A stretch of DNA of 64,000 nt from Afifella sp. IM 167 (GTDB lineage Bacteria; Pseudomonadota; Alphaproteobacteria; Rhizobiales; Afifellaceae): assembly GCF_020144925.1 (NCBI RefSeq), contig NZ_NSLC01000004.1:248001-312000 (forward strand). Direction: 5' to 3'. Shown here piece by piece: positions 18,675 through 27,319 of this stretch (position 1 is the first letter of the stretch; each line of letters starts with the position of its first letter). Position numbers and translations under genes: made by a program. Below the pieces are notes generated by a model, which saw only the letters and a list, made by a program, of their open reading frames with translations, did not search any database and had not been told where the DNA came from.

Positions 18675-19328
18675 TTGCGATTTTTCACCCGCCGCCATTT
18701 CACCGCAGCGCTCGCGCTCGGCTCCGTCGTCGCCTTCACGGGCCTTTCGGGGGGTTCCGCCCTCGCCCAGGAGGCGAAGGAGACGGTCTCCGTCGACGAG
18801 CTGATGAAGCCGGGTCCGCTCGGCGACCGCAGCCTGGGCAAGGAGGACGCGCCGGTCACCATCGTGGAATACGCCTCCATGTCGTGCTCGCACTGCGCCG
18901 ACTTCCACAACGAGACCTATCCGGAGCTGAAAGAGCAGTATATCGACACCGGCAAGGTCCACTTCATCTTCCGCGAGTTTCCCATCGACGCGGCCGCCTA
19001 CGGCATCGCCATGGCGGCGCGGTGCGCCCCGGAGAACCGGTATTTCGACGTCATCGACCTCTTCTTCGAGCATCAGATGGACTGGATGCGCGCCGAAGAT
19101 CGCTATGCGGCGATCCTAGATCTCGCCAAGCAGGTCGGGTTTTCTGAGGATAGCTTTGAGGCCTGCTTGCAGAATCAGGCATTGTTCGATGGACTGACTG
19201 CGGGGAAGGACCGTGCTGTCAAGGATTTCGGTGTCCAGGGCACGCCCACCTTCTTCATCAACGGTGAGAAGAACGTCGGAGCGCTGAGCTTTGATCAGCT
19301 CAAGCAGGAGATCGACAAGAACCTGTGA
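18675..19328 (+). CDS. DsbA-family periplasmic thiol-disulfide protein
   Basis: 217 residues from TTG 18675, with AGGAGG seven bases upstream. The signal peptide (LRFFTRRHFTAALALG, ending SALAQ) is followed by a thioredoxin-fold domain of the DsbA/BdbD type. Its active site is C71-S-H-C74 (SMSCSHCADFH), and a cis-Pro loop (GTPTFFING) lies near the C-terminus. It should act as a periplasmic disulfide oxidase or isomerase. The gap to smc is 72 bp. Related proteins in this position in other Hyphomicrobiales are annotated as outer-membrane or DsbA-like proteins; the specific partner is unknown. Confidence 0.9.
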   Translation: MRFFTRRHFTAALALGSVVAFTGLSGGSALAQEAKETVSVDELMKPGPLGDRSLGKEDAPVTIVEYASMSCSHCADFHNETYPELKEQYIDTGKVHFIFREFPIDAAAYGIAMAARCAPENRYFDVIDLFFEHQMDWMRAEDRYAAILDLAKQVGFSEDSFEACLQNQALFDGLTAGKDRAVKDFGVQGTPTFFINGEKNVGALSFDQLKQEIDKNL

Positions 19329-19400
19329 CGGCGGGCTCCGCAGGAGCGCCGCCATCGGGCGGATTCCGCGCCTCTCCCAATACCTGACCGGCGGCCGCGG

Positions 19401-22400
19401 ATGAAGATCACGCGGCTCCGGATCGCCGGCTTCAAATCCTTCGTCGACCAGACGGATGTGCTCGTCGAGCCGGGCCTTTCCGGGATCGTCGGGCCGAATG
19501 GCTGCGGCAAGTCCAACCTCGTCGAGGCGCTGCGCTTCGTCATGGGCGAAACCTCGTTCAAGGCGATGCGCGGCTCGGGGATGGACGACGTCATCTTCGC
19601 CGGCTCGGCCAACCGGCCGGCGCGCAACACCGCCGAAGTCTCGCTGGCCGCCATCGTCGACGCGCCCTCCGGGGCGGCGCGCGGCGCTTCCGGCAAGGGC
19701 CTGACGCCGACCGGCGAGGTGGAGATCACCCGGCGCATCGAGCGCGAGCAGGGCTCCATCTACCGGCTCAACGGGCGCGAGGTGCGCGCCCGCGACGTGC
19801 AGCTCCTGTTTGCCGACGCCGCCACCGGCGCGCGTTCCTCCGCCCTCGTCCGCCAGGGACAGATCGGCGAGCTGATCGCCGCCAAGCCGAAGGACCGGCG
19901 CTCCATCCTCGAAGACGCGGCCGGCATTTCGGGCCTTCATTCGCGCCGCCACGAGGCGGAGCTGAAGCTCAGGGCCGCCGAGCAGAACCTGGAGCGGCTG
20001 GAAGACGTCATCGGCGAGATCGGCGGCCAGCTCGAAGCGCTGAAGCGCCAGGCACGGCAGGCGGCGCGCTACCGCAACCTTTCCTTCGACATCCGCAAGG
20101 CCGAGGCGCAGCTCGCGCTCATCCGCATCGCCGACACGGAAGAACGGCTGACGCAGGCCGAAGCCGCCCTGACGAAGACAGGCATGGCGCTCGCCAAGGC
20201 GGCCGAGGAACAGGCGAAGGCCGCCAGGGAAGAGGCCGTGGCCGGCTCCGGGCTGCCGCAGCTGCGCGAGAAGGCGGCCGCGGCCGGCGCGGCCGTGCAG
20301 CATCTGAAACTGAAGGCCGAGGAGCTGCGCCGCGAGGCGGCCCGCCGCGAAGCGCGCCTCAACGAGCTCTCCTCCCGCCAGCGCGAGACGGAAGCCGACA
20401 TTGCCCGCGAGGGCGAGCATCAGCGCGAGGCGGCCGAGGCCGCCAAGGCGCTCTCCACCGAGGCGAAAGCGCTGGAGCGCGACAAGGCCGGCGCCGCCAA
20501 GCGCGAGGCGGAAGCCGCGACGAAGGCCGAGGCGGCCGGGCAGGCCCTCGCAAGCGCGGAGGAGGCGCTTTCGGCCGCGCAGGGCGAACTCGCCACCAAG
20601 GCCGCCGAGCGGCGCCAGCACGAAATGCGGCGCAAGGAGGCCGAAGGCGCCCTCTCCCGCCTTGCCGCCGAGGCCGACAAGCTGACGCGGGAAGAAGAGG
20701 CGCTCCGCGCCGAGGCCGGCTCGGAGGAAAAGCTCGCCGCCGCGCGCGCCAGCCTGAAAAAGGCGGAAGCGGCGCTGAAGAAAGCGGAGGCGACGGCGCA
20801 GAAAGACGAGCTGGCGACGGCCAAGGCCCGCGCCGGCGAGGCGGAGGCACGCGAAAAGCGCTCCGAGGCACTGCGGGCGCTGACGGCGCTGAAGGCCGAG
20901 GCGGACGCGCTTTCGAAGCTGCTCAAGCCCCTCAGCGAAGGCGATTTCACCCCGGTGATGGAATCGGTGACGGTCGAGCCCGGCTACGAGGCGGCGCTGG
21001 CCGCCGCTCTCGGCGAAGATCTCGACGCTTCGAGCGAAAAAGAGGCACCGATCTCGTGGCGGGCGCGCGGCAAGATCGCCCGCGCGCCGAAGCTGCCGGC
21101 CGGCGCCAAGCCCCTTTCCGACTTCGTTTCGGGCGAAGCCTGCCTCGATCCGCGACTTTCCCAGATCGGCGTCGTGGAGAGCGATGCGGGAGACGGCCTC
21201 GTTGCCCGGCTCGCCGTCGGCCAGCGCCTCGTCAGCAAGGATGGGGCGCTGTGGCGCTGGGACGGGCTGACCATCAGGGGCGGCACGAAGACCCCGGCGG
21301 CCGCGCGGCTGGAACAGAAGAACCGGCTCGGCGCGCTGGCGAAAGACATCGACAAGGCGGAGAAGGCGGCGGCCAAGGCCGAGGCGGCGCTGCAGCAGGC
21401 CTGCGAGAAAAGGGCCGCCGGCGAGGAAGCCGAGCGCACCGCCCGCAACGCGCTGAAGGAAGCCCGCAGCGGGCGCGACCGCGCCCAGACGGCGCTAACC
21501 GAGGCCGAACGCCAGCTGGCGCGCGAGGCCGAGCGGCGCAGCGTTCTTGCCGCCTCGCTCTCGCGCAACGCGGCCGACCGGGCGGGGCAGCAGGAAAGGC
21601 TCGCCGCCGCGAACGAGGCGCTTGCCCTGCATGCCGCCGACGAGGCGGCCGAGGCCAAGGTCGCCGCGCTTCTTGAAAAGGTCGGCGAGGCACGGCGGCT
21701 GGCCGCCGATGCGCGGGCCGCCGCCGAGAGCCTTCGCCATGCGGCCAGGGCGCGCGAGGAACGGCTCGCGGCGCTCGCCCGCGACCGGGCCGCCTGGGAA
21801 GGCCGGGGCGAACGCGCCGAAAAGCGGGTCTCGGAGCTTCAGGCCCGCCTTGCCGATCTCGGCGAGGAGATCGAGACGCTTTCCGCCGAACCGGAGGATT
21901 TCCTGACCCGCGAGCGCGCCTTCCTTGCGGAGATCCGCAAGGCGGAGGAGGCGGCGAAGGAGGAGAGCGACAGGCTGGCGGCCGCCGAATCGGGGCATCG
22001 CGGCCTCGCCGAGGCGGCAAGGCATGCGATCGAGGCGCTCTCGGCGGCGCGCGAGGCGAAGGCGCGCGACGAGGAGCGCGCCTCCGCGATCCGAACCAAG
22101 CGCGACGAGCTGACCGCCGAGATCGCTTCGCAGTTCCATGTCAAGCCGGACGGGCTGCGCGAGGAAGCGGGGCTGAAGCGTGGGGCGCCGATGCCGGAGC
22201 TCGCCGCAACGGAGCAGCGCCACGAGCGGCTGCTGCGCGAGCGCGAAAGGCTCGGCGGCGTCAATCTCAGGGCCGAGGAAGAGGCCAAGGAGGTCGAGGC
22301 GCGGCTCGAAAACCTGACCGGCGAGCGCGACGACCTGGTGGCCGCCATCCGGCGCCTACGCCAGGCCGTCGGCAGCCTCAACCGCGAGGGACGCGAGCGG

Positions 22401-22877
22401 CTGCTCGCCGCCTTCCGCGAGGTGGACCGCCACTTCCAGGCGCTTTTCCACACCCTTTTCGGTGGCGGCTCGGCCGAGCTGATGCTGACCGAATCGGACG
22501 ACCCGCTGGAGGCCGGGCTGGAAGTGATGGCCCGCCCGCCCGGAAAGAAGCCGCAGATCATGACGCTGCTCTCGGGCGGCGAACAGGCGCTGACGGCGAT
22601 GGCGCTGATTTTCGCGGTCTTTCTGACCAACCCCTCGCCCGTCTGCGTGCTGGACGAGGTGGACGCGCCGCTCGACGACGCCAATGTGGAGCGTTTCTGC
22701 GACCTTCTGGAACAGATGCGCGAGAACACCGATACGCGCTTCCTCGTCGTCACCCACAACCCCATCACCATGGCGCGGATGGACCGCCTGTTCGGCGTCA
22801 CCATGGCCGAGCGCGGCGTCTCGCAACTCGTCTCCGTCGATCTGGAGACGGCGGAGCGTTTTCGCGAGGTCGGCTGA
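19401..22877 (+). CDS. smc: Chromosome segregation protein SMC
   Basis: 1158 residues, typical bacterial SMC. Walker A GPNGCGKSN is at 31-39 in the N-terminal lobe. Two long Ala/Glu/Lys/Arg-rich coiled coils flank a hinge around residues 515-640. The C-terminal lobe has the signature LSGGEQ at 1057-1062 and Walker B VCVLDE ending near 1086. It is the ATP-driven DNA-organising core of condensin. scpA and scpB are not in this window. The coiled-coil codons are extremely GC- and Ala-rich, which generates long spurious frames on the other strand. Confidence 0.97.
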   Translation: MKITRLRIAGFKSFVDQTDVLVEPGLSGIVGPNGCGKSNLVEALRFVMGETSFKAMRGSGMDDVIFAGSANRPARNTAEVSLAAIVDAPSGAARGASGKGLTPTGEVEITRRIEREQGSIYRLNGREVRARDVQLLFADAATGARSSALVRQGQIGELIAAKPKDRRSILEDAAGISGLHSRRHEAELKLRAAEQNLERLEDVIGEIGGQLEALKRQARQAARYRNLSFDIRKAEAQLALIRIADTEERLTQAEAALTKTGMALAKAAEEQAKAAREEAVAGSGLPQLREKAAAAGAAVQHLKLKAEELRREAARREARLNELSSRQRETEADIAREGEHQREAAEAAKALSTEAKALERDKAGAAKREAEAATKAEAAGQALASAEEALSAAQGELATKAAERRQHEMRRKEAEGALSRLAAEADKLTREEEALRAEAGSEEKLAAARASLKKAEAALKKAEATAQKDELATAKARAGEAEAREKRSEALRALTALKAEADALSKLLKPLSEGDFTPVMESVTVEPGYEAALAAALGEDLDASSEKEAPISWRARGKIARAPKLPAGAKPLSDFVSGEACLDPRLSQIGVVESDAGDGLVARLAVGQRLVSKDGALWRWDGLTIRGGTKTPAAARLEQKNRLGALAKDIDKAEKAAAKAEAALQQACEKRAAGEEAERTARNALKEARSGRDRAQTALTEAERQLAREAERRSVLAASLSRNAADRAGQQERLAAANEALALHAADEAAEAKVAALLEKVGEARRLAADARAAAESLRHAARAREERLAALARDRAAWEGRGERAEKRVSELQARLADLGEEIETLSAEPEDFLTRERAFLAEIRKAEEAAKEESDRLAAAESGHRGLAEAARHAIEALSAAREAKARDEERASAIRTKRDELTAEIASQFHVKPDGLREEAGLKRGAPMPELAATEQRHERLLRERERLGGVNLRAEEEAKEVEARLENLTGERDDLVAAIRRLRQAVGSLNREGRERLLAAFREVDRHFQALFHTLFGGGSAELMLTESDDPLEAGLEVMARPPGKKPQIMTLLSGGEQALTAMALIFAVFLTNPSPVCVLDEVDAPLDDANVERFCDLLEQMRENTDTRFLVVTHNPITMARMDRLFGVTMAERGVSQLVSVDLETAERFREVG

Positions 22878-22963
22878 ACGGGGGGCGCACGGCGCCTCGC
22901 GGAATCCTCCACGGGCACATTTTTATCTTGTGGATCAAACACTTATCGCAGCGCGAGACGTCC

Positions 22964-22992
22964 TTGACTTGGGTTGGAGGCAAAATTATGGT
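22964..22992 (+). promoter_or_regulatory. Candidate promoter of the F0 operon
   Basis: TTGACT (22964-22969), a 17-base spacer, then TATGGT (22987-22992), about 85 bases before atpI. The gap of 198 bp after smc is locally AT-rich. It fits a sigma-70-type promoter by position and spacing; the -10 is imperfect. Confidence 0.45.
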
Positions 22993-23075
22993 GCGCCCGG
23001 TTTCGCAGGGGCCCGGACCCGCCCCGTCTTCAACGATGGCGCCGCAGCAAGGCTCCTTTCAAAGGGAGCCCTTGC

Positions 23076-23480
23076 ATGGCCGATGACCGCTCCGAGGAGG
23101 AGCGCAAGAAGACGGAAGGTGGGCAAGGGCCTTTTGCCGATGTCGACCTCGCCCGCCGCATGGCCGCGCTGTCGCGCTCCCTGGAAGAGGGAAAGCGCGG
23201 ACGCGACGAGACGGCCAGGAGGTTCGAGGGCAAGGGCGGTTCGGGCTACGCGGCGGCGATGCGGCTTGCCAGCGAGTTCGTCGCCGGTGTCCTGGTCGGC
23301 GCAGCTCTGGGGTGGGGCCTCGACGAGGTCGCCGGCACGTCGCCCTGGGGTCTGATCGGCTTCCTGCTGCTCGGCTTCGCCGCAGGCGTGCTCAACGCGC
23401 TGCGGGCCGCCGGCAAGATCGCCGAGCCGGACGATCGGCTGGCGAAGAATAAAGACGGCGGGCCTTCCCGTCACGAATGA
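23076..23480 (+). CDS. atpI: ATP synthase protein I
   Basis: 134 residues from ATG 23076. The N-terminus is charged and cytoplasmic. Two transmembrane helices follow (EFVAGVLVGAALGWGLDEV and GLIGFLLLGFAAGVLNAL) with the family's LGWxLD motif. AtpI is an assembly factor associated with the c-ring or Mg2+ uptake for the F-type ATP synthase. It is the first gene of a five-gene F0 unit. The F1 genes are not in the window, as is usual in alphaproteobacteria. Confidence 0.85.
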   Translation: MADDRSEEERKKTEGGQGPFADVDLARRMAALSRSLEEGKRGRDETARRFEGKGGSGYAAAMRLASEFVAGVLVGAALGWGLDEVAGTSPWGLIGFLLLGFAAGVLNALRAAGKIAEPDDRLAKNKDGGPSRHE

Positions 23481-23522
23481 GGCTGGGGGCCGGGTGCGGC
23501 CGGGAAATACGAGGAACAGGCT

Positions 23523-24302
23523 TTGGCGAACGAAGCGATAGCGCAGGCGGATCGGGTCGATCCGATCCATCAGTTCCACATCAACAGCCTCGTCGATTTC
23601 GGCCGTGTCGGGGATTCGCCCTTCGCGTTCACCAATTCGGCCCTGTTCATGGCCATCACGGTGGTCGTGATCGTGGGCTTCATGCTCCTGACGACGCGCG
23701 GACGCGGCCTTGTGCCGGGCCGCATGCAGTCCGTCACCGAGATCTTCTACGAATTCACCGCCAACATGCTGCGCGAGGCCGCCGGAACGGAGGGCATGCG
23801 CTTCTTCCCCTTCGTCTTCACGCTGTTCTCCTTCATCCTGGTGGCGAACCTCATCGGCATGGTGCCGTACTTCTTCACGGTGACGGCGCATATCGTCATC
23901 ACCGGAGCGCTGGCGCTTCTCGTCATGGCGCTCGTCGTCGGCTTCGGCTTCGCCAAGCACGGTTTCGGCTTCCTGAAGCTCTTCGTGCCGGACGACGTGC
24001 CGGCGGCGATCATGCCGATGATCGTGGCGATCGAGATCCTCTCCTTCGTGTCGCGGCCGGTCAGCCTCTCCATTCGTCTTTTCGCCAACATGCTCGCCGG
24101 CCACATCACGCTGAAGGTGTTCGCGAGCTTCATCCTGTCGCTCGGCGCCTTCGGCGTCCTCGGCTGGGGCGGCGCCATCCTGCCTTTCCTGATGGTCGTG
24201 GCGCTCACGGCGCTTGAAATACTGGTCGCTTTCCTGCAGGCGTATGTCTTCGCCATCCTGACCTGCATGTACCTCAACGACGCGCTTCATCCGTCACACT
24301 GA
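23523..24302 (+). CDS. atpB: F0 ATP synthase subunit a
   Basis: 259 residues from TTG 23523, with GAGGAAC just upstream. Five or more transmembrane helices. The essential proton-path Arg185 lies in [17 protein letters not shown], the most conserved stretch of subunit a. The N-terminal DPIHQFHI is also typical of alphaproteobacterial AtpB. It forms the stator half-channels facing the c-ring in the inner membrane. It is followed by atpE 41 bp downstream. Confidence 0.96.
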   Translation: MANEAIAQADRVDPIHQFHINSLVDFGRVGDSPFAFTNSALFMAITVVVIVGFMLLTTRGRGLVPGRMQSVTEIFYEFTANMLREAAGTEGMRFFPFVFTLFSFILVANLIGMVPYFFTVTAHIVITGALALLVMALVVGFGFAKHGFGFLKLFVPDDVPAAIMPMIVAIEILSFVSRPVSLSIRLFANMLAGHITLKVFASFILSLGAFGVLGWGGAILPFLMVVALTALEILVAFLQAYVFAILTCMYLNDALHPSH

Positions 24303-24343
24303 CGGGGCGGTCCCTCTTCTCAACGCTCGAAGGAGAAAGAATT

Positions 24344-24571
24344 ATGGAAGCAGATGCTGCAAAGCTGATCGGCGCGGGCATTGCCTGCATCGGAATGGGC
24401 GGTGCCGGCGTGGGCCTCGGCTCGCTGTTCGGTCACTTCCTGGAAGGCGCCCTGCGCAACCCGGCAGCCGCCGACGGCCAGTTCGGCCGCCTGATCTTCG
24501 GCTTCGCCGTGACGGAAGCGCTCGGCATTTTCTCGCTCCTGATCGCGCTCCTGCTCATCTTCGCCGTCTGA
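24344..24571 (+). CDS. atpE: F0 ATP synthase subunit c
   Basis: 75 residues, a two-helix hairpin. The first helix has the packed glycines ([15 protein letters not shown]). The polar loop RNP follows, and the second helix carries Glu58 ([13 protein letters not shown]), the proton-binding residue. An A/G-rich Shine-Dalgarno (GAAGGAGAAAG) precedes the ATG. A strong proteolipid ring gene in normal operon position. Confidence 0.97.
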   Translation: MEADAAKLIGAGIACIGMGGAGVGLGSLFGHFLEGALRNPAAADGQFGRLIFGFAVTEALGIFSLLIALLLIFAV

Positions 24572-24636
24572 TTCGGACGGACGCAAGCGCCGGCGGGCCC
24601 CGCCCGAATGCGCAAGCAGCTTGAGGAGAAGAGCAC

Positions 24637-25209
24637 GTGGTGACACAGGCACTGGCGCAGGAGGCGGCCGAAATGGCCGCCGAGCACGGTGAGGCGATGG
24701 GGGAAGCGCATGGCGCCTTCCCGCCGTTCGATCCGTCGACCTTCCTGTCGCAGCTCATCTGGCTCGCGATCTTCTTCGGCCTGCTCTACATCCTCCTGTC
24801 CCGGGTGGCGCTACCGCGCGTCGCCACGATCCTGGAGGAACGCAACGACCGGATCGCCGACGATCTCGCCGAAGCAGAGAAGCTGAAGCGGGAGAGCGAC
24901 GAGGCCATTGCAGCCTATGAGCAGGCCCTCGCCGAGGCGCGGGCGAAAGCCCACGGCATCGCCCAGGAGGCACGCGACAAGGCCAAGGCCGAAATCGAGG
25001 CCGAAAGGTCGAAGGTGGAGGCCGATCTCGACGCCAAGCTAGCGGAGGCCGAAGAGCGGATCGGCGAGGTGAAGACCAAGGCGCTCGCCGAGGTGGACGC
25101 CATCGCCAAGGAGACGACCGAAGCGATCGTCACGACCCTTTCCGGCGAAAGCCCCAACGAGGCCAAGGTCGGCGAAGCCGTCAGCCAGGCCCGCGGGGAG
25201 CTGAGGTAG
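24637..25209 (+). CDS. atpG: F0 ATP synthase subunit b' (AtpG/AtpF2)
   Basis: 190 residues from GTG 24637. The N-terminus is Ala/Glu-rich and precedes one transmembrane helix (FLSQLIWLAIFFGLLYILLS). The rest is an uninterrupted charged helix forming the peripheral stalk. The long N-terminal tail and the order before b mark it as the b' variant, which pairs with b as a heterodimer in photosynthetic and alpha-proteobacterial enzymes. The stop is two bases before the atpF start, so translation is probably coupled. Confidence 0.92.
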   Translation: MVTQALAQEAAEMAAEHGEAMGEAHGAFPPFDPSTFLSQLIWLAIFFGLLYILLSRVALPRVATILEERNDRIADDLAEAEKLKRESDEAIAAYEQALAEARAKAHGIAQEARDKAKAEIEAERSKVEADLDAKLAEAEERIGEVKTKALAEVDAIAKETTEAIVTTLSGESPNEAKVGEAVSQARGELR

Positions 25210-25211
25210 AC

Positions 25212-25697
25212 ATGACCGCAACCGACTGGGCAACCCTCTGGGTCTTCATAGGCCTCCTCACCTTCCTGGCCATCCTGGTCTATCTGAAGGTGCCGGGCAT
25301 GCTGACCGCAGCGCTCGACAAGCGCTCGGAGAAGATCAGGCACGAGCTGGACGAGGCACGGCGGCTGCGCGAGGAAGCGCAGGCCCTGTTGGCCGAATAC
25401 CAGCGCAAGCGCCAGGAGGCGGAAGAAGAGGCCGCCGAGATCGTCTCGCTTGCCGAGCACGAGGCGGCCGCGCATGCCGCGGAAGCCAAGCAGCGGCTCG
25501 AGGAATATATCGAGCGGCGCACCAAGGGCGTTGAGATGCGCATCCAGCAGGCCGAGGCGCAGGCCGTGAGCGAAGTGAAGGCGCGGGCGGTCGACGTCGC
25601 CGTCGCCGCCTCCGCGAAGATCCTCGGCGAGCAGGCCGAGGGCGCGACGGGAACGCGTCTCGTCGACACCTCGATCGAGGGGCTGAAGCGCCACTAG
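25212..25697 (+). CDS. atpF: F0 ATP synthase subunit b
   Basis: 161 residues. One N-terminal transmembrane helix (WATLWVFIGLLTFLAILVYL) is followed by a charged helical stalk rich in Glu, Ala and Lys. It pairs with b' to anchor F1 to subunit a. It is the last gene of the F0 operon and is followed 29 bp later by an intrinsic terminator. Confidence 0.94.
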   Translation: MTATDWATLWVFIGLLTFLAILVYLKVPGMLTAALDKRSEKIRHELDEARRLREEAQALLAEYQRKRQEAEEEAAEIVSLAEHEAAAHAAEAKQRLEEYIERRTKGVEMRIQQAEAQAVSEVKARAVDVAVAASAKILGEQAEGATGTRLVDTSIEGLKRH

Positions 25698-25726
25698 GCG
25701 CCGCCTCTGTCGGCAGGAAACCAGAA

Positions 25727-25753
25727 GGCGGGCCCCGGCCCGCCTTTTTCTTT
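25727..25753 (+). terminator. Intrinsic terminator of the F0 operon
   Basis: GGCGGGCC/GGCCCGCC stem with a minimal loop (25727-25744) directly followed by TTTTTCTTT. It is a textbook rho-independent terminator 29 bp after atpF. It may also serve the convergent GNAT gene. Confidence 0.9.
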
Positions 25754-25778
25754 GCCCTGCCTTATGCGCCCGGCCCGC

Positions 25779-26402
25779 TCAGTCGCGCCCGCGCTCCAGC
25801 TGGAAGGCAAGGTGGGCGCGCACCGCCGGCCATTCGGCGGCCGTTATGGAGTAGACGCAGGTGTCGCGCAGCGCCCCGTTCGCCGTCTTCTGGTGGCTGC
25901 GCAGCACGCCGTCGAGCTTCGCGCCCAGGCGCTCGATGGCGCGGCGGCTCTGCTGGTTGAAGAAATGGGTACGGAACTCCACCGCCAGGCAGCCGAGCCT
26001 GTCGAAGGCATGTCCGAGAAGGAGGAGCTTGGCTTCCGTGTTGAGCGGCGTGCGCTGAACGCGCCGGGCATAGAAGGTCGACCCGATCTCCAGGCGCGGC
26101 GTGGCGGCGTCGATGTTCATGTAGGTGGTCATGCCCACGATCGGGCTTTGCGCGTGCGCCGCGGCTTTCGAAAGGACCGTGAAGGCCAGCATTGAGCCCG
26201 CTTCCTGCAGCGCCAGCCGGCGGGCGATCTCCGCTTGCACCTGATCGGGCGAAGGAACCGAGGTGTACCAGAGCTCCCAGAGCCGCCCATCGGCGACGGC
26301 CGCCTTCAGGCCCTCGGCATGGTCGGCGGAAAGCGGGACGAGCTCGACCGTTTTGCCGGTAAGGCTTACCGGGCGGATCGGCTCTCTGTCGGCCTCGGCC
26401 AT
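25779..26402 (-). CDS. GNAT-family N-acetyltransferase (RimJ/RimL type)
   Basis: 207 residues from ATG 26402. The fold signature is visible as LVPLSADHAEGLKAAVADG near the N-terminus, the beta-bulge region LEIGSTFYARRVQRTPLNTEAKLLLLGHAF in two parts, and FFNQQSRRAIERLGAKLDGVLR, where NxxSRRAIERLGF-like sequence is the RimJ/RimL-type acetyl-CoA region. It probably acetylates an amine or protein N-terminus. It converges with the atp operon and shares the minus strand with rnhB. Confidence 0.85.
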   Translation of the reverse strand: MAEADREPIRPVSLTGKTVELVPLSADHAEGLKAAVADGRLWELWYTSVPSPDQVQAEIARRLALQEAGSMLAFTVLSKAAAHAQSPIVGMTTYMNIDAATPRLEIGSTFYARRVQRTPLNTEAKLLLLGHAFDRLGCLAVEFRTHFFNQQSRRAIERLGAKLDGVLRSHQKTANGALRDTCVYSITAAEWPAVRAHLAFQLERGRD

Positions 26403-26480
26403 CAAACACTCTTCTCCTTGCAAGCGCCGAGCAGTCTTCGCGGCGCGGCCCGAAGTCAAGCGGGCGAGAGCCAGAGAGGG

Positions 26481-27182
26481 CTATTTGGCCGGCATCAGGG
26501 CCGCGACGGGCGCAAAGCTGGTGCGGTGCAACCGGCAGGGGCCGAGCCGGGCCAGTGCGGCGCGGTGGCCGGGCGTCGCGTAGCCCTTGTGAGAGCCGAG
26601 CTCGTAGCCGTGGAAGGTCCGGTCGCAGGCCGCCATCATCCGGTCGCGGCAGACCTTTGCGACGATGGAGGCGGCGGCGATGGAGAGCGAGGATGCGTCC
26701 CCACCGATGATCGCCTCGCAGGGAAGGCGGATGCCGGGCGGCACGTCGCGCCCGTCGACCAGCGCCGCGTCGGCCGGCGCCGGCAAGGCGGCCAGGGCGC
26801 GCGTCATGGCCAGCAGCGACGCCTGCAGGATGTTGATGCGGTCGACGGTGGCGCAGGAGCAATAGGCGATGGAGACATCGGCGACGCCCAGCAGTTCCTC
26901 GTAGAGCGCCTCGCGCCTTTCGGCCGTCAGCGCCTTGGAATCGGCGATTCCGACCGGGATATTGCCGAAGTCGAGGACGACCGCCGCGGCGACGACGGGC
27001 CCTGCGAGCGGGCCACGACCGACCTCGTCGATGCCGGCGATGCGCTGGTAGCCCGCGCCCACCAGCCGCCGTTCTGCCTTCAGATCGGGAAAGGCCGGCT
27101 TCGTCGTCTTCTTTGGGGCGATCTTCTCTGGGGCCACCTTTTTTGGGGCCGCCTTGCCTCGAATCGCTGCGCCGCGTGTCAT
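26481..27182 (-). CDS. rnhB: Ribonuclease HII
   Basis: 233 residues. The metal-binding acidic residues are present: Asp52 and Glu53 in GIDEVGRGPLAGP, then an Asp in ALVDGRDVP and one in CRDRMM. The C-terminus HKGYATPGHRAALARLG is typical. It nicks RNA in RNA-DNA hybrids, including single ribonucleotides. The N-terminal 30 residues are an unconserved Lys/Pro/Ala repeat (APKKVAPEKIAPKK). A start further in is possible, but the conserved domain begins only near residue 38. Confidence 0.95.
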   Translation of the reverse strand: MTRGAAIRGKAAPKKVAPEKIAPKKTTKPAFPDLKAERRLVGAGYQRIAGIDEVGRGPLAGPVVAAAVVLDFGNIPVGIADSKALTAERREALYEELLGVADVSIAYCSCATVDRINILQASLLAMTRALAALPAPADAALVDGRDVPPGIRLPCEAIIGGDASSLSIAAASIVAKVCRDRMMAACDRTFHGYELGSHKGYATPGHRAALARLGPCRLHRTSFAPVAALMPAK

Positions 27183-27319
27183 ATATTTCGGTTACGCGCG
27201 AGGGCCGGTTGCTTCAAGGCCGACCGCTCCAGCCGGCAAAGCCTTTCCACCTCCATACCCAACGCGGCATACCCAACCCGGCGCCCCCAGCGTGGGATCG
27301 CCCCTCTCCTGGGCCCTGC

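Noticed and set aside
19116-20621. Minus-strand 501-codon frame opposite the DsbA-like and smc genes
   Set aside because: Its Gly/Leu/Arg-rich repetitive translation is the mirror of the SMC coiled coil; no motif is present.
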